The notes under the pieces: model-generated | Seen by the model: only the letters and a program-made list of their open reading frames with translations | Database searches by the model: none | What the model was told of the DNA's origin: nothing | Source: Chitinispirillum sp. | Lineage (GTDB): Bacteria > Fibrobacterota > Chitinivibrionia > Chitinivibrionales > Chitinispirillaceae | Direction of reading: 5' to 3' | Assembly: GCA_007115975.1 (NCBI GenBank) | Contig: SKJJ01000096.1 | Location: 1-64,000, forward strand | DNA length: 64,000 nucleotides | Shown: piece by piece, positions 41,546 to 50,593 of the stretch | Layout: each line of letters opens with the position of its first letter | How positions within the stretch are numbered: the first letter of the stretch is position 1 | Program-made: the position numbers and the translations under genes

Positions 41546-43033
41546 CTATTCACACAAAACCGCTTGTGCCTTATCGAAATTTTCAACCATACACTCCGTA
41601 GAGCCATCCGGTAAATCTTTAACCACAACACCTGCAAGCTGCAATTCATCTCTGATACTGTCAGCTGCTCCATATTTTTTTTCAGCACGAGCGACTTTGC
41701 GCTGCAAAGCCTTTTGCACCAGCACATCTCTAAGAGGACCAATGATCTGCGTATCTGCTATAAACATTATTTTATACCCGTCTTTTTCCCAGAGCGATTC
41801 AACATGCTGCACCCCTACCAACAGATCAAGACCCAGAACAGCATCAGCCTGTTTGATTGCCTCAAGCTTTTCTGCCCCGGAGAGGTTGTTATTTTTCAAC
41901 AGCTCCCATACAGCAGCCACCGCCCTTGGCATGTTGAGATCATCACACACCGCTCCCCAGAAGTGCACCAATGCATCCTGAACACTTTGTTGTGAAACAA
42001 CTCCTTGACTGCCCAAAGAAGCGATACCTTTGCGCAGATTACTGAGACTCTGCACCGATGCTCTCACCCCTTCCCAGGAAAACCTCAGCGGAGACCTGTA
42101 GTGGGCGGAATAACAGAAAAATTTGTACGCCTCAGGCGAAATGCCCTCACTTTTCAGTGCTTCGAGCGTAACAAAATTGCCGCCAGATTTGGCCATTTTA
42201 CCCTTATCCAGAACGAGAAATTCCCCATGGAGCCAATATTTTGCAAATGGTTTGCCCGTGGCAGCCTCAGACTGTGCAATTTCATTTGAATGGTGGACCC
42301 TCACATGATCCATGCCCCCGCAGTGTATATCAAGGGGAGCACTGAGATAGGCAAGAGCCATAGCACTGCACTCAATGTGCCACCCCGGAAAGCCCTTCCC
42401 CCAGGGGCTGTCCCACTCCATTTGCCTCTTTTTATCTTTGGGAGAGATTTTCCAGAGGGCAAAATCCGTGACCATTCTCTTTTCGCCCATATCCACCCTC
42501 TCCCCCGCCTTGAGCGCGTTGGGATCAAGGTTTGCAAATTCACAATATTGGGGAAATTTCCCGGTATCAAAGTAGACACCATCACTGGTTGTGTAGGTGT
42601 AGCCCTTTTGTTCCAACGTGCTGACCATATCAATCATTTGACTTATATGATCAGTGGCTTTTGGCCATAAATCGGGTTGAAGGAGCAGTAGGTCTCTGAA
42701 ATTTTTCATAAATTCACCGGTATAAAAGGCAGCAATATCCCAAACGGTTTTACCTTCCCTCAGTGCACCGCTCTCCATTTTGTCCTCACCGGTGTCTGCA
42801 TCAGAGGTGAGATGGCCGACATCGGTAATATTAATCAAATGTTTAACCTTATACCCAAGTGCAATCAGTGTTCTTTTAAGCACATCTTCGAAAATGTAGG
42901 TACGCAGGTTTCCTATGTGCGCATAGTTATAGACTGTTGGTCCACAGCAGTAGATGCTCACCGGATCATTAACCGGCTGGAAACACTCTTTTTTGCTGCT
43001 TGCTGTATTAAACAGGTAAAGTTCTCTTTTCAC
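41546..43033 (-). CDS. cysS: Cysteinyl-tRNA synthetase
   Basis: Class I aminoacyl-tRNA synthetase of 495 residues. HIGN signature at 39-42; zinc-site residues Cys29 or Cys30, Cys231 (GWHIECSAMA) and the HHSNEIAQ block near 257-261. The second ATP loop is KMAKS (289-293) instead of the common KMSKS. The C-terminal anticodon-binding domain is of normal size. The start is GTG at 43033, one base after the purM stop, with GGAG seven bases upstream. Confidence 0.96.
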   Translation of the reverse strand: MKRELYLFNTASSKKECFQPVNDPVSIYCCGPTVYNYAHIGNLRTYIFEDVLKRTLIALGYKVKHLINITDVGHLTSDADTGEDKMESGALREGKTVWDIAAFYTGEFMKNFRDLLLLQPDLWPKATDHISQMIDMVSTLEQKGYTYTTSDGVYFDTGKFPQYCEFANLDPNALKAGERVDMGEKRMVTDFALWKISPKDKKRQMEWDSPWGKGFPGWHIECSAMALAYLSAPLDIHCGGMDHVRVHHSNEIAQSEAATGKPFAKYWLHGEFLVLDKGKMAKSGGNFVTLEALKSEGISPEAYKFFCYSAHYRSPLRFSWEGVRASVQSLSNLRKGIASLGSQGVVSQQSVQDALVHFWGAVCDDLNMPRAVAAVWELLKNNNLSGAEKLEAIKQADAVLGLDLLVGVQHVESLWEKDGYKIMFIADTQIIGPLRDVLVQKALQRKVARAEKKYGAADSIRDELQLAGVVVKDLPDGSTECMVENFDKAQAVLCE

Positions 43034-43034
43034 A

Positions 43035-44072
43035 TCAATACTCCAGATTCACCTTTCCACCACCTTTGGTAACCGATCCTATCAACGCAGGTTGAAACTG
43101 TTTCAACTCCTCAGAATTGAGCACTTTTCCGACATCACCCTTTGCGACAGCCAGCACCATCCCTATACCCATATTGAAGGTGTGGTACATTTCGGCGTTC
43201 TCGACATTGGCAGCTTTTTGCAAAAACTTGAAGATGGGGTCGGGCTCCCAACTTTTGACATCAATCAGGGCATCACAGCCTTGTGGTAAAATTCTATCTA
43301 CATTGTCTGGAAACCCCCCCCCGGTAATATGAGCACACCCCTTGATGATCCCGCGATGGATAAGCGAAAGGATCTGGATGTAGGATCGATGAGGACGGAG
43401 AAGCTCCTGGCCGAAAGTGTTTCCGGTCTCTTGGAAGGTATCGGTGTACTCCTTTTTTGCCAGTTCACGGACAATCTTTCGCGCCATACTGTAGCCATTT
43501 GTGTGCAGTCCGTTGGAACGAAGCCCTATGAGACAATCTCCAACACCGATTTTGCTGCCATCCACAATCTGGGATTTGTCCACTACTCCCACAATACACC
43601 CGACGAGATCAAATTCTCCTGAATGGTACACATCGGGCATCTCAGCAGTCTCTCCCCCAATGAGCACACAATCATTTTCCCTGCATGCCCCAGCAAGCCC
43701 GGAAACAATCTGTTCTGCAATTTCAGGTACCAATTTCCCGATTCCGATATAATCGAGAAAGAAGAGAGGTTTAGCTCCCATTACAAGGATGTCATCAACG
43801 CAATGGTTAACAATGTCCTGGCCGACGGTGTCGTACACACCTGTTTCAAATGCGATTTTCACTTTAGTTCCCACACTGTCGGTTGAAGAGACCAGTATAG
43901 GAGCCTGCATATCTTTAAGGGCAGAGATGTCATACATCCCCCCGAACTGCCCGAACTGCCCCTGCACGGCGTTGTTATAAGTTGATGAGACAAGTTTACC
44001 TATACGCCCCTTGACGGCATTCCAGGCATCAATACTTACTCCTGCATCTGAGTACTTTAGCGATTCAGCCAT
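43035..44072 (-). CDS. purM: Phosphoribosylformylglycinamidine cyclo-ligase (AIR synthetase)
   Basis: 345 residues; converts FGAM plus ATP to AIR in purine synthesis. It starts with KYSDAGVSIDAWNAV; the nucleotide-binding segments STDSVGTKVKIAFE, NHCVDDILVMGAKPLFFLDY and GGETAEMPDVY are conserved, and HITGGGFPDNVDRILP lies near the C-terminus. It heads the purM-cysS-clpP group and abuts cysS (1-base gap). Confidence 0.97.
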   Translation of the reverse strand: MAESLKYSDAGVSIDAWNAVKGRIGKLVSSTYNNAVQGQFGQFGGMYDISALKDMQAPILVSSTDSVGTKVKIAFETGVYDTVGQDIVNHCVDDILVMGAKPLFFLDYIGIGKLVPEIAEQIVSGLAGACRENDCVLIGGETAEMPDVYHSGEFDLVGCIVGVVDKSQIVDGSKIGVGDCLIGLRSNGLHTNGYSMARKIVRELAKKEYTDTFQETGNTFGQELLRPHRSYIQILSLIHRGIIKGCAHITGGGFPDNVDRILPQGCDALIDVKSWEPDPIFKFLQKAANVENAEMYHTFNMGIGMVLAVAKGDVGKVLNSEELKQFQPALIGSVTKGGGKVNLEY

Positions 44073-44208
44073 AGATCAATCTTTTCTGAAAAAGTTTATT
44101 CACGACCTGCCACCGTGACGGGGACTGGTATAAAAAGCTTGGACGGTACGATTGCAATTAAATCAGAAAAAAATAGGTTAAGCAAATAGTGGAGTCAAAT
44201 TGCAAATG

Positions 44209-45720
44209 CTAAACCAGTTCCCTGAATCTGGAGGGAGAAAACCTGCATCTCTCATTTTTGGGACCTGTTTTTGCAAAACAGGTAAACAGAAAAAGGAATC
44301 TCTGCGCTCTTGTGATTCCAACGTAAAACAGCCTTAACTCCTCCTCCATAGTTTCACTATCAACGTCAGCTCTGTTTTTATGGAGCAAACTTCGCATCAA
44401 ATCAATCCAGGACTTAAACTCCTTTCTTTTGTTGATCCTGTAATGGGGAAAGACACCTTCCTCCAAATCACAAAGAAAAACTACCGGATACTCAAGCCCC
44501 TTGCTCGAGTGTACCGTTTGAGCTTTTGGGATATAGTTTCCATTGGGTTCAATCTGGCTGAACAGTTTCACCATTGTGTCAAGCGTTCTGTTGACTCTGA
44601 AAAGAGCGACCATTGAGTCTACCCTGATATGGTGTTTTTTGTGGATCAGCTTTGCAGTTTTTAATATTCTAAGGGCAAGCTGTTTCTCATCCTTGCATTT
44701 TCTCCAAAGAGGTCGGTTGCACCCCGCGGGGTGTGATGTTCTTCCACTTTTAAGAAGTTTTTTGTACTCGGGCGGCTTATCGACCCACAACCTGTTTGCG
44801 TAGTTAAGTATCGATGGGATACTTCTGTAGTTTGTCTGCAGTTTGATAATTTGAGCACCGGCAAATAACTGTTTAAATTCTCTGGTCGGCCGTATATCCG
44901 CACCCTGGAATCCATAGATGGCCTGATCATCATCCCCCACCGCAAAGAGTGACGCTTTGGACTGCAACATAAATCGAAGCATTTGAATCTGTATTGGATT
45001 GGTATCCTGAAACTCATCTACCAGGACTGATTCATACGTTCTGCTGTAGCGCGCGGCAATAGTGGGATAAGTTTTAAACAGAGACAACACCCCGGCTACC
45101 AGATCAGAAAACTCCCACAATCCAGCCTTCATTTTATATTCAGATACTTTTTTTTCGATTCGGGTGAAGAGCAGCCATTGCGAAGGGGTGAAGGATCTCT
45201 TGAGTTTGTCCGGAAAAACCTCCATTTTCTTAAGCTGATTATCAAGTTCACACAGTGACAGCTCCAGAAACTTACGTTCAGAGACAGTTACCACTCGCCC
45301 AATCAATTCCAGCCGCTCCCTTTGCCCCATTAATCGAATCGTACCGGAAAATCCGATACGCTCAAAATTTGATTTGCCATCAAAAGTGGTGCTTAGAATC
45401 CTGAGAGCAAAACTGTGAAAGGTGGTAATGAGTGGAGATTGGGAGTTTTTAAAAGCCGGCAGGAGTGTGATAATCCGCTCTTTCATCTCCTGCGCAGCTT
45501 TTCTGGAGAAGGTGAGGGCGATAATCCGCTTAGGATCGATTCCGGATGCAGTCAGGAAAATTATGCGTCGTGTGAGAACAGCAGTTTTTCCGCACCCAGC
45601 TCCGGCTAAAACCAAAACCGGATCATTGTGTTTGACGGTCACAGCAGAAAGCTGCTCATCATTGAGTGTTTTCAGGAGGGCATCAAGGCTTACCTGTTGG
45701 ATAAGGGTACCGTTTGACAT
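44209..45720 (-). CDS. Compact UvrD/Rep-family (SF1A) helicase
   Basis: All SF1A motifs are present in order: Q-motif LNDEQLSAV, Walker A GAGCGKT, Ia TFSRKAAQEM, II VDEFQDTNP, III VGDDDQAIYGFQGAD, IV QTNYRS, V VHSSKGLEYP and VI YVGITRAQ. At 503 residues it is about 200 shorter than UvrD/PcrA/Rep. Only about 100 residues separate motifs IV and V, so most of the regulatory 2B domain is missing. It should translocate 3'-5' on single-stranded DNA; whether it is a DNA-repair helicase or something else is unknown. No neighbour explains its role. Confidence 0.9.
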   Translation of the reverse strand: MSNGTLIQQVSLDALLKTLNDEQLSAVTVKHNDPVLVLAGAGCGKTAVLTRRIIFLTASGIDPKRIIALTFSRKAAQEMKERIITLLPAFKNSQSPLITTFHSFALRILSTTFDGKSNFERIGFSGTIRLMGQRERLELIGRVVTVSERKFLELSLCELDNQLKKMEVFPDKLKRSFTPSQWLLFTRIEKKVSEYKMKAGLWEFSDLVAGVLSLFKTYPTIAARYSRTYESVLVDEFQDTNPIQIQMLRFMLQSKASLFAVGDDDQAIYGFQGADIRPTREFKQLFAGAQIIKLQTNYRSIPSILNYANRLWVDKPPEYKKLLKSGRTSHPAGCNRPLWRKCKDEKQLALRILKTAKLIHKKHHIRVDSMVALFRVNRTLDTMVKLFSQIEPNGNYIPKAQTVHSSKGLEYPVVFLCDLEEGVFPHYRINKRKEFKSWIDLMRSLLHKNRADVDSETMEEELRLFYVGITRAQRFLFLFTCFAKTGPKNERCRFSPSRFRELV

Positions 45721-46220
45721 AGCAGATCCAGGCTCGATTTAATGATTGTTTCGGATCGTAACAGAACCAAAAAGCAGTAGCTATTTACATGCCAATTTAA
45801 GTGCATTGCCATTTTGAAGTGTGAATCGTTATACACGAAATACGGTTATAAGGCCGCGGGCAATGGCCTCACCAAGAGGGCCCCACTGTGAGTATGGTGG
45901 TTTTGTGGCTTGATGATCGGTGCTTCCTGATGGTTCTGCCTTGATTAAAGAAGGTAATAGCGAACCAAAATGAATATAAGTAAGAAAATTGTTTGCTAAA
46001 CTTTCAGCCAAAGTGGTGATCGAGTATCGGGGAGGCCATCCGGGTTTACTGTTTTTTTTCCGCTTTTATTGAGACCCAGCCCCGATCCCCGAAGCGAGAG
46101 GGGGTCCGCCTTATGGCGGGATCAATACAGGGGGGAGCCAAATAGAACACGACAGGAATTGGGTTACAACTCCTGAAATTTAACGTTCTGCAGTTGAGCC
46201 CGACTAGTCATACCGACGTA
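45721..46220. other. 500-base intergenic stretch without a recognisable gene
   Basis: Between the helicase and malQ. The only open frame (60 codons, 45829-46011 minus) has no features of a known protein. Parts around 46075-46135 are GC-rich (CCCGATCCCCGAAGCGAGAGG) and a short imperfect palindrome CAGGAATTG/CAACTCCTG lies near 46150-46175 without a T-run. It may be remnant or repeat DNA. Confidence 0.5.
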
Positions 46221-47702
46221 TTAGTTATCCCCTGAATTTGCAACCCTCCCATATATAACGGAGTATTTTTCGATGCGTTTGAGCTTCCCTTCAGAGATCA
46301 TCTCTTTAGTGAATCTCCAGTTCCAATTTCCACCAAAGGTTCCCGGGGTGTTCATTCTGTGCGTTGAATCGAGTTCAAGCACATCCTGCAGAGGAATGAT
46401 ACAGATTTCAGAAGGAGAACTGTAAACACAGCGCAAGAAATTTTTCAGGAAGTTTGCAGGGGTGCAACCGAGGAAACCACAGACTCTTTTTCTCTCCTGA
46501 TCATCCAGCTGATTGAACCACCCCATAGACGTATCGTTATCGTGTGTTCCGGTGTAGGCGATGCTGTTTTGATCGATATTATAGGGCAGGTAGGGATTAT
46601 CGGGCTTTCCGTCAAAGGCAAATTGCAGAATTTTCATACCGGGTGCTCCCACTTCATTTCGCAGGTCGAGAACCTGAGGAGTGATAACCCCCAGATCTTC
46701 AGCTATAAGCGGCAGTTCACCAAGCTGGCGTTTAACCGATTGGAAAAAATCGATCCCCGGTCCTTTTTCCCAAATACCGTGAACAGCGGAAGTGTGGTCG
46801 GCAGGAACCGCCCAGTAGGATTCAAAAGCTCTGAAATGATCCAAGCGAATCAGGTCAACCAACTCAAGCGTTTTTTTCAATCGGCGTACCCACCAGGAGT
46901 AACCATCCTTTTTCATCTCATCCCATCTGTAGAGTGGGTTACCCCATAGTTGCCCAGTGGCACTGAAATAATCAGGCGGAACCCCAGCGACCCTCAAAGG
47001 TTTAGCAGATTGGTCAAATTCAAAGAAGTGAGGTTCAGCCCACGTGTCGCTGCTATCATAAGCAGTATAATATGGCAAATCCCCGATTATTTGTATATTT
47101 TTAGAGGCTGCATAGGTACGCAATTCATTCCACTGATTATCGAAGAGAAACTGGAGGAATTTGTGGTACATGATTTTTTCATTGTGATCGTTCACCACTT
47201 CCTTGAGGGCACGTTGATCTCGCAATCTGAATTTTCCCTCCCATAACCACCATGGATTACCAAGTTGTATCTCTTTTATCACCCTAAACAGAGCATAATC
47301 GTCAAGCCACCACTTCTGATTTTCACAGTAGTGGAGGAATTGGTCATTGTGGACAAAATTGTTGAATGCGGTCAGGAAGAGTTTTTCTTTTTCCCTGATT
47401 ACGGCTCCATAATCGATAAAGTTCTCGCACAAATTTGGAAATGCCCTCAGATCCTCATCAGCAAGCAGCCCCTGATCAAGGAGGATATCCGGCGAGATCA
47501 GAAGTGTATTACCCGCAAAAGAGCATAGGGTCTGATAGGGAGAATCACCATATCCGGTTGGACCAAGCGGACAGATCTGCCAGAAAGTCTGTCTTTTTGA
47601 AGAGAGCAAATCTATCCACCATCTTGCGTTAGTGCCCATATCACCAATGCCGTATGGAGAAGGCAGACTGGTGGGGTGAAGGAAAATACCTGAAGTTCTC
47701 AT
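46221..47702 (-). CDS. malQ: 4-alpha-glucanotransferase (amylomaltase, GH77)
   Basis: 493 residues; transfers 1,4-glucan segments in maltodextrin and glycogen metabolism. The GH77 blocks are present: SLPSPYGIGDMG, PLGPTGYGDSPYQ, GDLPYY, the catalytic aspartate in LIRLDHFRAFESYWAVP, the acid/base glutamate in IAEDLG, and TGTHDND. Length fits the short bacterial amylomaltases. It lies 84 bases downstream of the Rrf2 gene on the same strand and may share its transcript. Confidence 0.96.
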   Translation of the reverse strand: MRTSGIFLHPTSLPSPYGIGDMGTNARWWIDLLSSKRQTFWQICPLGPTGYGDSPYQTLCSFAGNTLLISPDILLDQGLLADEDLRAFPNLCENFIDYGAVIREKEKLFLTAFNNFVHNDQFLHYCENQKWWLDDYALFRVIKEIQLGNPWWLWEGKFRLRDQRALKEVVNDHNEKIMYHKFLQFLFDNQWNELRTYAASKNIQIIGDLPYYTAYDSSDTWAEPHFFEFDQSAKPLRVAGVPPDYFSATGQLWGNPLYRWDEMKKDGYSWWVRRLKKTLELVDLIRLDHFRAFESYWAVPADHTSAVHGIWEKGPGIDFFQSVKRQLGELPLIAEDLGVITPQVLDLRNEVGAPGMKILQFAFDGKPDNPYLPYNIDQNSIAYTGTHDNDTSMGWFNQLDDQERKRVCGFLGCTPANFLKNFLRCVYSSPSEICIIPLQDVLELDSTHRMNTPGTFGGNWNWRFTKEMISEGKLKRIEKYSVIYGRVANSGDN

Positions 47703-47786
47703 TTATGTATCCCAATAAAAAACCGGTTAAAAAAAAGAAAAAAAACAGTACTCACTTATCTAAAAAGGCGCAATTCTGAACAACAA

Positions 47787-48221
47787 CTAAATACTGAAAC
47801 ATTCTGCCACCTTTTGGTTTTCACTGTCAAGGAGGTCCTGAAGCGTTTTGGTGCTCAGTACAGATTGCCACGCTTGTGACATCTCTTTCCACAAAAGCCG
47901 GGTAGTACAATTGGTGTGTTTTTCACAACAATCAGGAGCGCTGACACAATCCACCAAATCGAGAGATCCTTCAAGTGCCTCTACAATTTCCAGAAGAATG
48001 ATATCAGCGGGTTTTTTTGCCAACAGATAGCCACCTTTAGCACCTCTGGTAGTTTTGATGATTCCGTTTGTTTTTAGGATTATAAGGATGTTTTCAAGAT
48101 ATGAATCACTTATCCCCTCACTTTTGGCGATATCTTTCCTTTTACAGGAGCCAGATTCGTGCATCTGTGCAATCTGGATAACAGCACGCATACCGTAGCG
48201 GCATTTTGTAGAGAGTTTCAT
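47787..48221 (-). CDS. Rrf2-family transcriptional regulator
   Basis: 144 residues. Winged-helix DNA-binding domain at the N-terminus (MKLSTKCRYGMRAVIQIAQM, IAKSEGISDSYLENIL, TTRGAKGGYLLAKKPADI). A cysteine cluster follows (DCVSAPDCCEKHTNC, C-x5-CC-x5-C), close to the Fe-S cluster site of IscR. It probably senses iron-sulfur or redox state. No isc/suf genes are nearby; the divergent PII-antiporter operon starts about 450 bases away and is one possible target. Confidence 0.92.
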   Translation of the reverse strand: MKLSTKCRYGMRAVIQIAQMHESGSCKRKDIAKSEGISDSYLENILIILKTNGIIKTTRGAKGGYLLAKKPADIILLEIVEALEGSLDLVDCVSAPDCCEKHTNCTTRLLWKEMSQAWQSVLSTKTLQDLLDSENQKVAECFSI

Positions 48222-48672
48222 GATTATTCCCGAAAAGGTTATTGTGTTGGCTTATTACGAGGTTTACCCCGAAGTATTCACTTAAAGTAAAAATATCATA
48301 TTACTGTTGTATCATCAAATCCTATATTTAAAGCGTGAATGATTTATCTTATGAAATATGGCGTAACTAACCAGTCATATGGTACCTGTTGAGAATCGAC
48401 ATGGGAGAAGGATCCTTCATTTCTGTTTATCCGGACTTAGCTCGATAGCCAGGTGCAGAAATTTATCTTATCCTCATTTTTCCAGGATAGATACCCGATA
48501 AAGCGGTTTAATAGAGTGAGTGCTTCTTAGTAATGGATACCTTACACTTAAACAGGGGCATTGAGAACTGAACTGTGGCATGGCGACAACCAGCCGCTTA
48601 TGAACGTGAAACAGATACGTATGGACCATCTTGTTCTGTTTACTTAAATAGAGATTAATTGCGGATAAAGTG
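48222..48672. other. 450-base divergent intergenic region between the Rrf2 gene and the PII-like gene
   Basis: No supported gene on either strand; the minus-strand frame at 48474-48797 mostly overlaps the PII-like gene and is a shadow. The Rrf2-proximal half is AT-rich and probably holds the divergent promoters, but I could not fix -35/-10 pairs with confidence. Confidence 0.5.
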
Positions 48673-49014
48673 ATGAAACTGCTGATTTTCGTGTTGAACA
48701 AAGAAGAACTGCTTGATGATGTAATGGCTGCGTTTATCGAGGCAGATGTCCCTGGTGCCACAATAATAGATTCAGAGGGCATGGGCCATTTTCTCACCTA
48801 CGAAGTCCCCCTGTTTGCCGATTTCAAAGATTTCATGAAAGGCAACAAGCCTTACAATAAGACCATAATCTCGGTCATAAAAAATGAGGAGACGATTCCT
48901 GTTGTCGTTAAGCTTTTAAACCAGGTATGTGGCGATCTGTCCAAACCCGGAACGGGCATACTATTTACAATCCCTGTGGATTTTTGTCAGGGGTTATTTG
49001 AAGAGGAGAATTAA
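48673..49014 (+). CDS. PII-like signalling protein
   Basis: 113 residues with the ferredoxin-like PII layout: beta strand MKLLIFVLNKEELLDDVMAAF, a short T-loop region around 35-60, and a C-terminal strand PGTGILFTIPVDFCQGL that corresponds to the GDGKIFV strand of GlnB/GlnK. The tyrosine that is uridylylated in GlnB and the classical T-loop sequence are absent, so it is a divergent PII-like protein, not GlnB. First gene of the antiporter operon, three bases before the EIIA start, which suggests a regulatory role in ion transport. A GTG one codon upstream is an alternative start. Confidence 0.75.
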   Translation: MKLLIFVLNKEELLDDVMAAFIEADVPGATIIDSEGMGHFLTYEVPLFADFKDFMKGNKPYNKTIISVIKNEETIPVVVKLLNQVCGDLSKPGTGILFTIPVDFCQGLFEEEN

Positions 49015-49017
49015 CCA

Positions 49018-49479
49018 GTGGATAAGATATCAGAACTTCTTGAATTAAATTGTATATCACTGGATTTGCAATCAAAAAAGAGACATGAGGTGATACCAGA
49101 ACTTGTAGAAATACTGGCTTCGGCAGGGAAAATCGATAACCGTGATTTTTTCGTACAAGAGCTTCTGGAACGGGAAAAACTTTCATCAACAGGCATAGGC
49201 AACGGCATTGCCATTCCCCATAAGCTGACCAGCCATATTTCCTCAACAGTTTTGGCGCTGGGCAAGACAACAAGAGGGATCAATTTTGGTTCACTTGACA
49301 AAAAACCGGTACATCTGTTCTTTTTGATCTTGGGCCCCGAAGGGAAACACACCGAGCATCTTAAACTGTTAAGTAAGCTGTCGCGTTTACTTCATGACCG
49401 GCAGTTTTGTGATCAACTGTTCCGGGCACAGAGTCCCTCTGAGGTTATAGCCCTTATCAAAGCAAAGGAAGAGTATTAA
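49018..49479 (+). CDS. PTS EIIA domain protein (PtsN/fructose EIIA-like)
   Basis: 153 residues, a stand-alone EIIA(Ntr/Fru) domain. The phosphorylatable His68 lies in GNGIAIPHKL, preceded by the STGIGNG loop typical of the family. It starts with GTG behind GAGGAGAAT. No EIIB, EIIC, HPr or EI gene is near, so it is more likely regulatory (as PtsN is for potassium transport in E. coli) than a sugar-transport component. Followed two bases later by mrpE. Confidence 0.88.
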   Translation: MDKISELLELNCISLDLQSKKRHEVIPELVEILASAGKIDNRDFFVQELLEREKLSSTGIGNGIAIPHKLTSHISSTVLALGKTTRGINFGSLDKKPVHLFFLILGPEGKHTEHLKLLSKLSRLLHDRQFCDQLFRAQSPSEVIALIKAKEEY

Positions 49480-49481
49480 GA

Positions 49482-49994
49482 ATGAATGCTTCGACTAAGT
49501 GGAAGCTGGTCCGGATACTATTTACAGCAGTATATCTTTTTGCAGGATGGTTACTTTTTACGGCATCACTCGATCTTTCATCAGTACTTTTGGGCATCGC
49601 GCTCTCCTCGATTGTATCACTTGTCATGTTTGATCTGTTCATTCAGGAATCAGAAGTAGCGCGGCGATCTCTTGTGCCCCATCTTCATCTGTTTGTGCTC
49701 TTTATCCTGGTTGTCCTGTTTAAGATGTATGTGGCTAGTTTCAAAGTGGCCTGGAATGTGATACGGGGCAGGATAAACCCAAGAATTGTTCATTTCCGTA
49801 CGCGCCTTCGAACGGATATGTCTCGGGTGGTACTTACCAATGCCATAACACTTACTCCAGGAACAATCACCTTGAACCTTGATGATGACCATCTCATAGT
49901 GCACTGGCTTGATGCAAAGACCACGCATTCAAAATATGCCGGTAAGCTTATAAAGGGGTCGTTTGAAAAGTTGCTCGGAAGGATCTGGGTGTGA
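49482..49994 (+). CDS. mnhE: Na+/H+ antiporter subunit E (MrpE/MnhE; MbhA-like)
   Basis: 170-residue membrane protein. Three hydrophobic segments fill the first half (about 10-80). The second half contains the conserved ITLTPGTITLNLDDDHLIVH block of the MnhE family. It overlaps mnhF by four bases. First antiporter gene of the operon, as MbhA is in Pyrococcus. Confidence 0.9.
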   Translation: MNASTKWKLVRILFTAVYLFAGWLLFTASLDLSSVLLGIALSSIVSLVMFDLFIQESEVARRSLVPHLHLFVLFILVVLFKMYVASFKVAWNVIRGRINPRIVHFRTRLRTDMSRVVLTNAITLTPGTITLNLDDDHLIVHWLDAKTTHSKYAGKLIKGSFEKLLGRIWV

Positions 49995-50260
49995 ACCTGC
50001 TCTCTTTTGATCTGGTAGTATACATTCTTCTAGGCACTGTTGTGTTCAGTATGATAAGGGTTGTGATAGGTCCAACAGTTGTGGACCGTCTTATTGGGCT
50101 TAATCTTATATCAGCCCAGGTGCTGGCAATTTTTGTGCTGGTAGCCGTAAAGGAGCACCTCACGGTATATCTCGACGTTGCACTTGTTTATGACATTTTC
50201 GGTTTTATAGGTATACTGGCAATAACCAAATATTATAAAACTATTAAGGAGAGTAACTGA
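49991..50260 (+). CDS. mnhF: Na+/H+ antiporter subunit F (MrpF/MnhF; MbhB-like)
   Basis: 89 residues, three transmembrane helices. The loop MIRVVIGPTVVDRLIGLNLIS and the later YLDVALVYDIFGFIGILAITKY are the MnhF signatures. It begins with GTG overlapping mnhE and its TGA abuts the mnhG start. Confidence 0.92.
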   Translation: MNLLSFDLVVYILLGTVVFSMIRVVIGPTVVDRLIGLNLISAQVLAIFVLVAVKEHLTVYLDVALVYDIFGFIGILAITKYYKTIKESN

Positions 50261-50593
50261 ATGATGGATTGGTTTGTTCAGCTTTTTCTCTTATTGGGGA
50301 TTGTGTTTGCGGTTATGGGTAACGTCGGCGTTCTGGTTTTCCCTGACGTTTACACCAGACTTCAGGCGTCCTCAACCTGCAGCACAACTTCTGTAATCTC
50401 ATTTTTCATAGCAGCGATGATAGAATCCGGCATATCAGCCATGAGTGGAAAGATCATGGTTCTTCTGTTGTTTTTCTTTATTTCGAATCCTGTCAGCACG
50501 CACATTATTGCCCGGTATGCATGGAATATGGGTATAATGCCCTGGCGCAAGCAGATGGTACAAATAACAAGTGAGACAGACCGATGCTTATGA
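50261..50593 (+). CDS. mnhG: Na+/H+ antiporter subunit G (MrpG/MnhG; MbhC-like)
   Basis: 110 residues, three helices. GNVGVLVFPDVYTRLQASS and the LFFFISNPVSTHIIARYAW segment are typical of PhaG/MnhG. It overlaps the next gene by ten bases. Confidence 0.92.
   Translation: MMDWFVQLFLLLGIVFAVMGNVGVLVFPDVYTRLQASSTCSTTSVISFFIAAMIESGISAMSGKIMVLLLFFFISNPVSTHIIARYAWNMGIMPWRKQMVQITSETDRCL

Noticed and set aside
45829-46011. 60-codon minus-strand frame upstream of malQ
   Set aside because: No domain, no convincing ribosome-binding site, and the surrounding DNA looks like non-coding or remnant sequence.
48474-48797. 107-codon minus-strand frame between the Rrf2 and PII-like genes
   Set aside because: Its 5' half is antisense to the PII-like gene and the protein has no recognisable feature.
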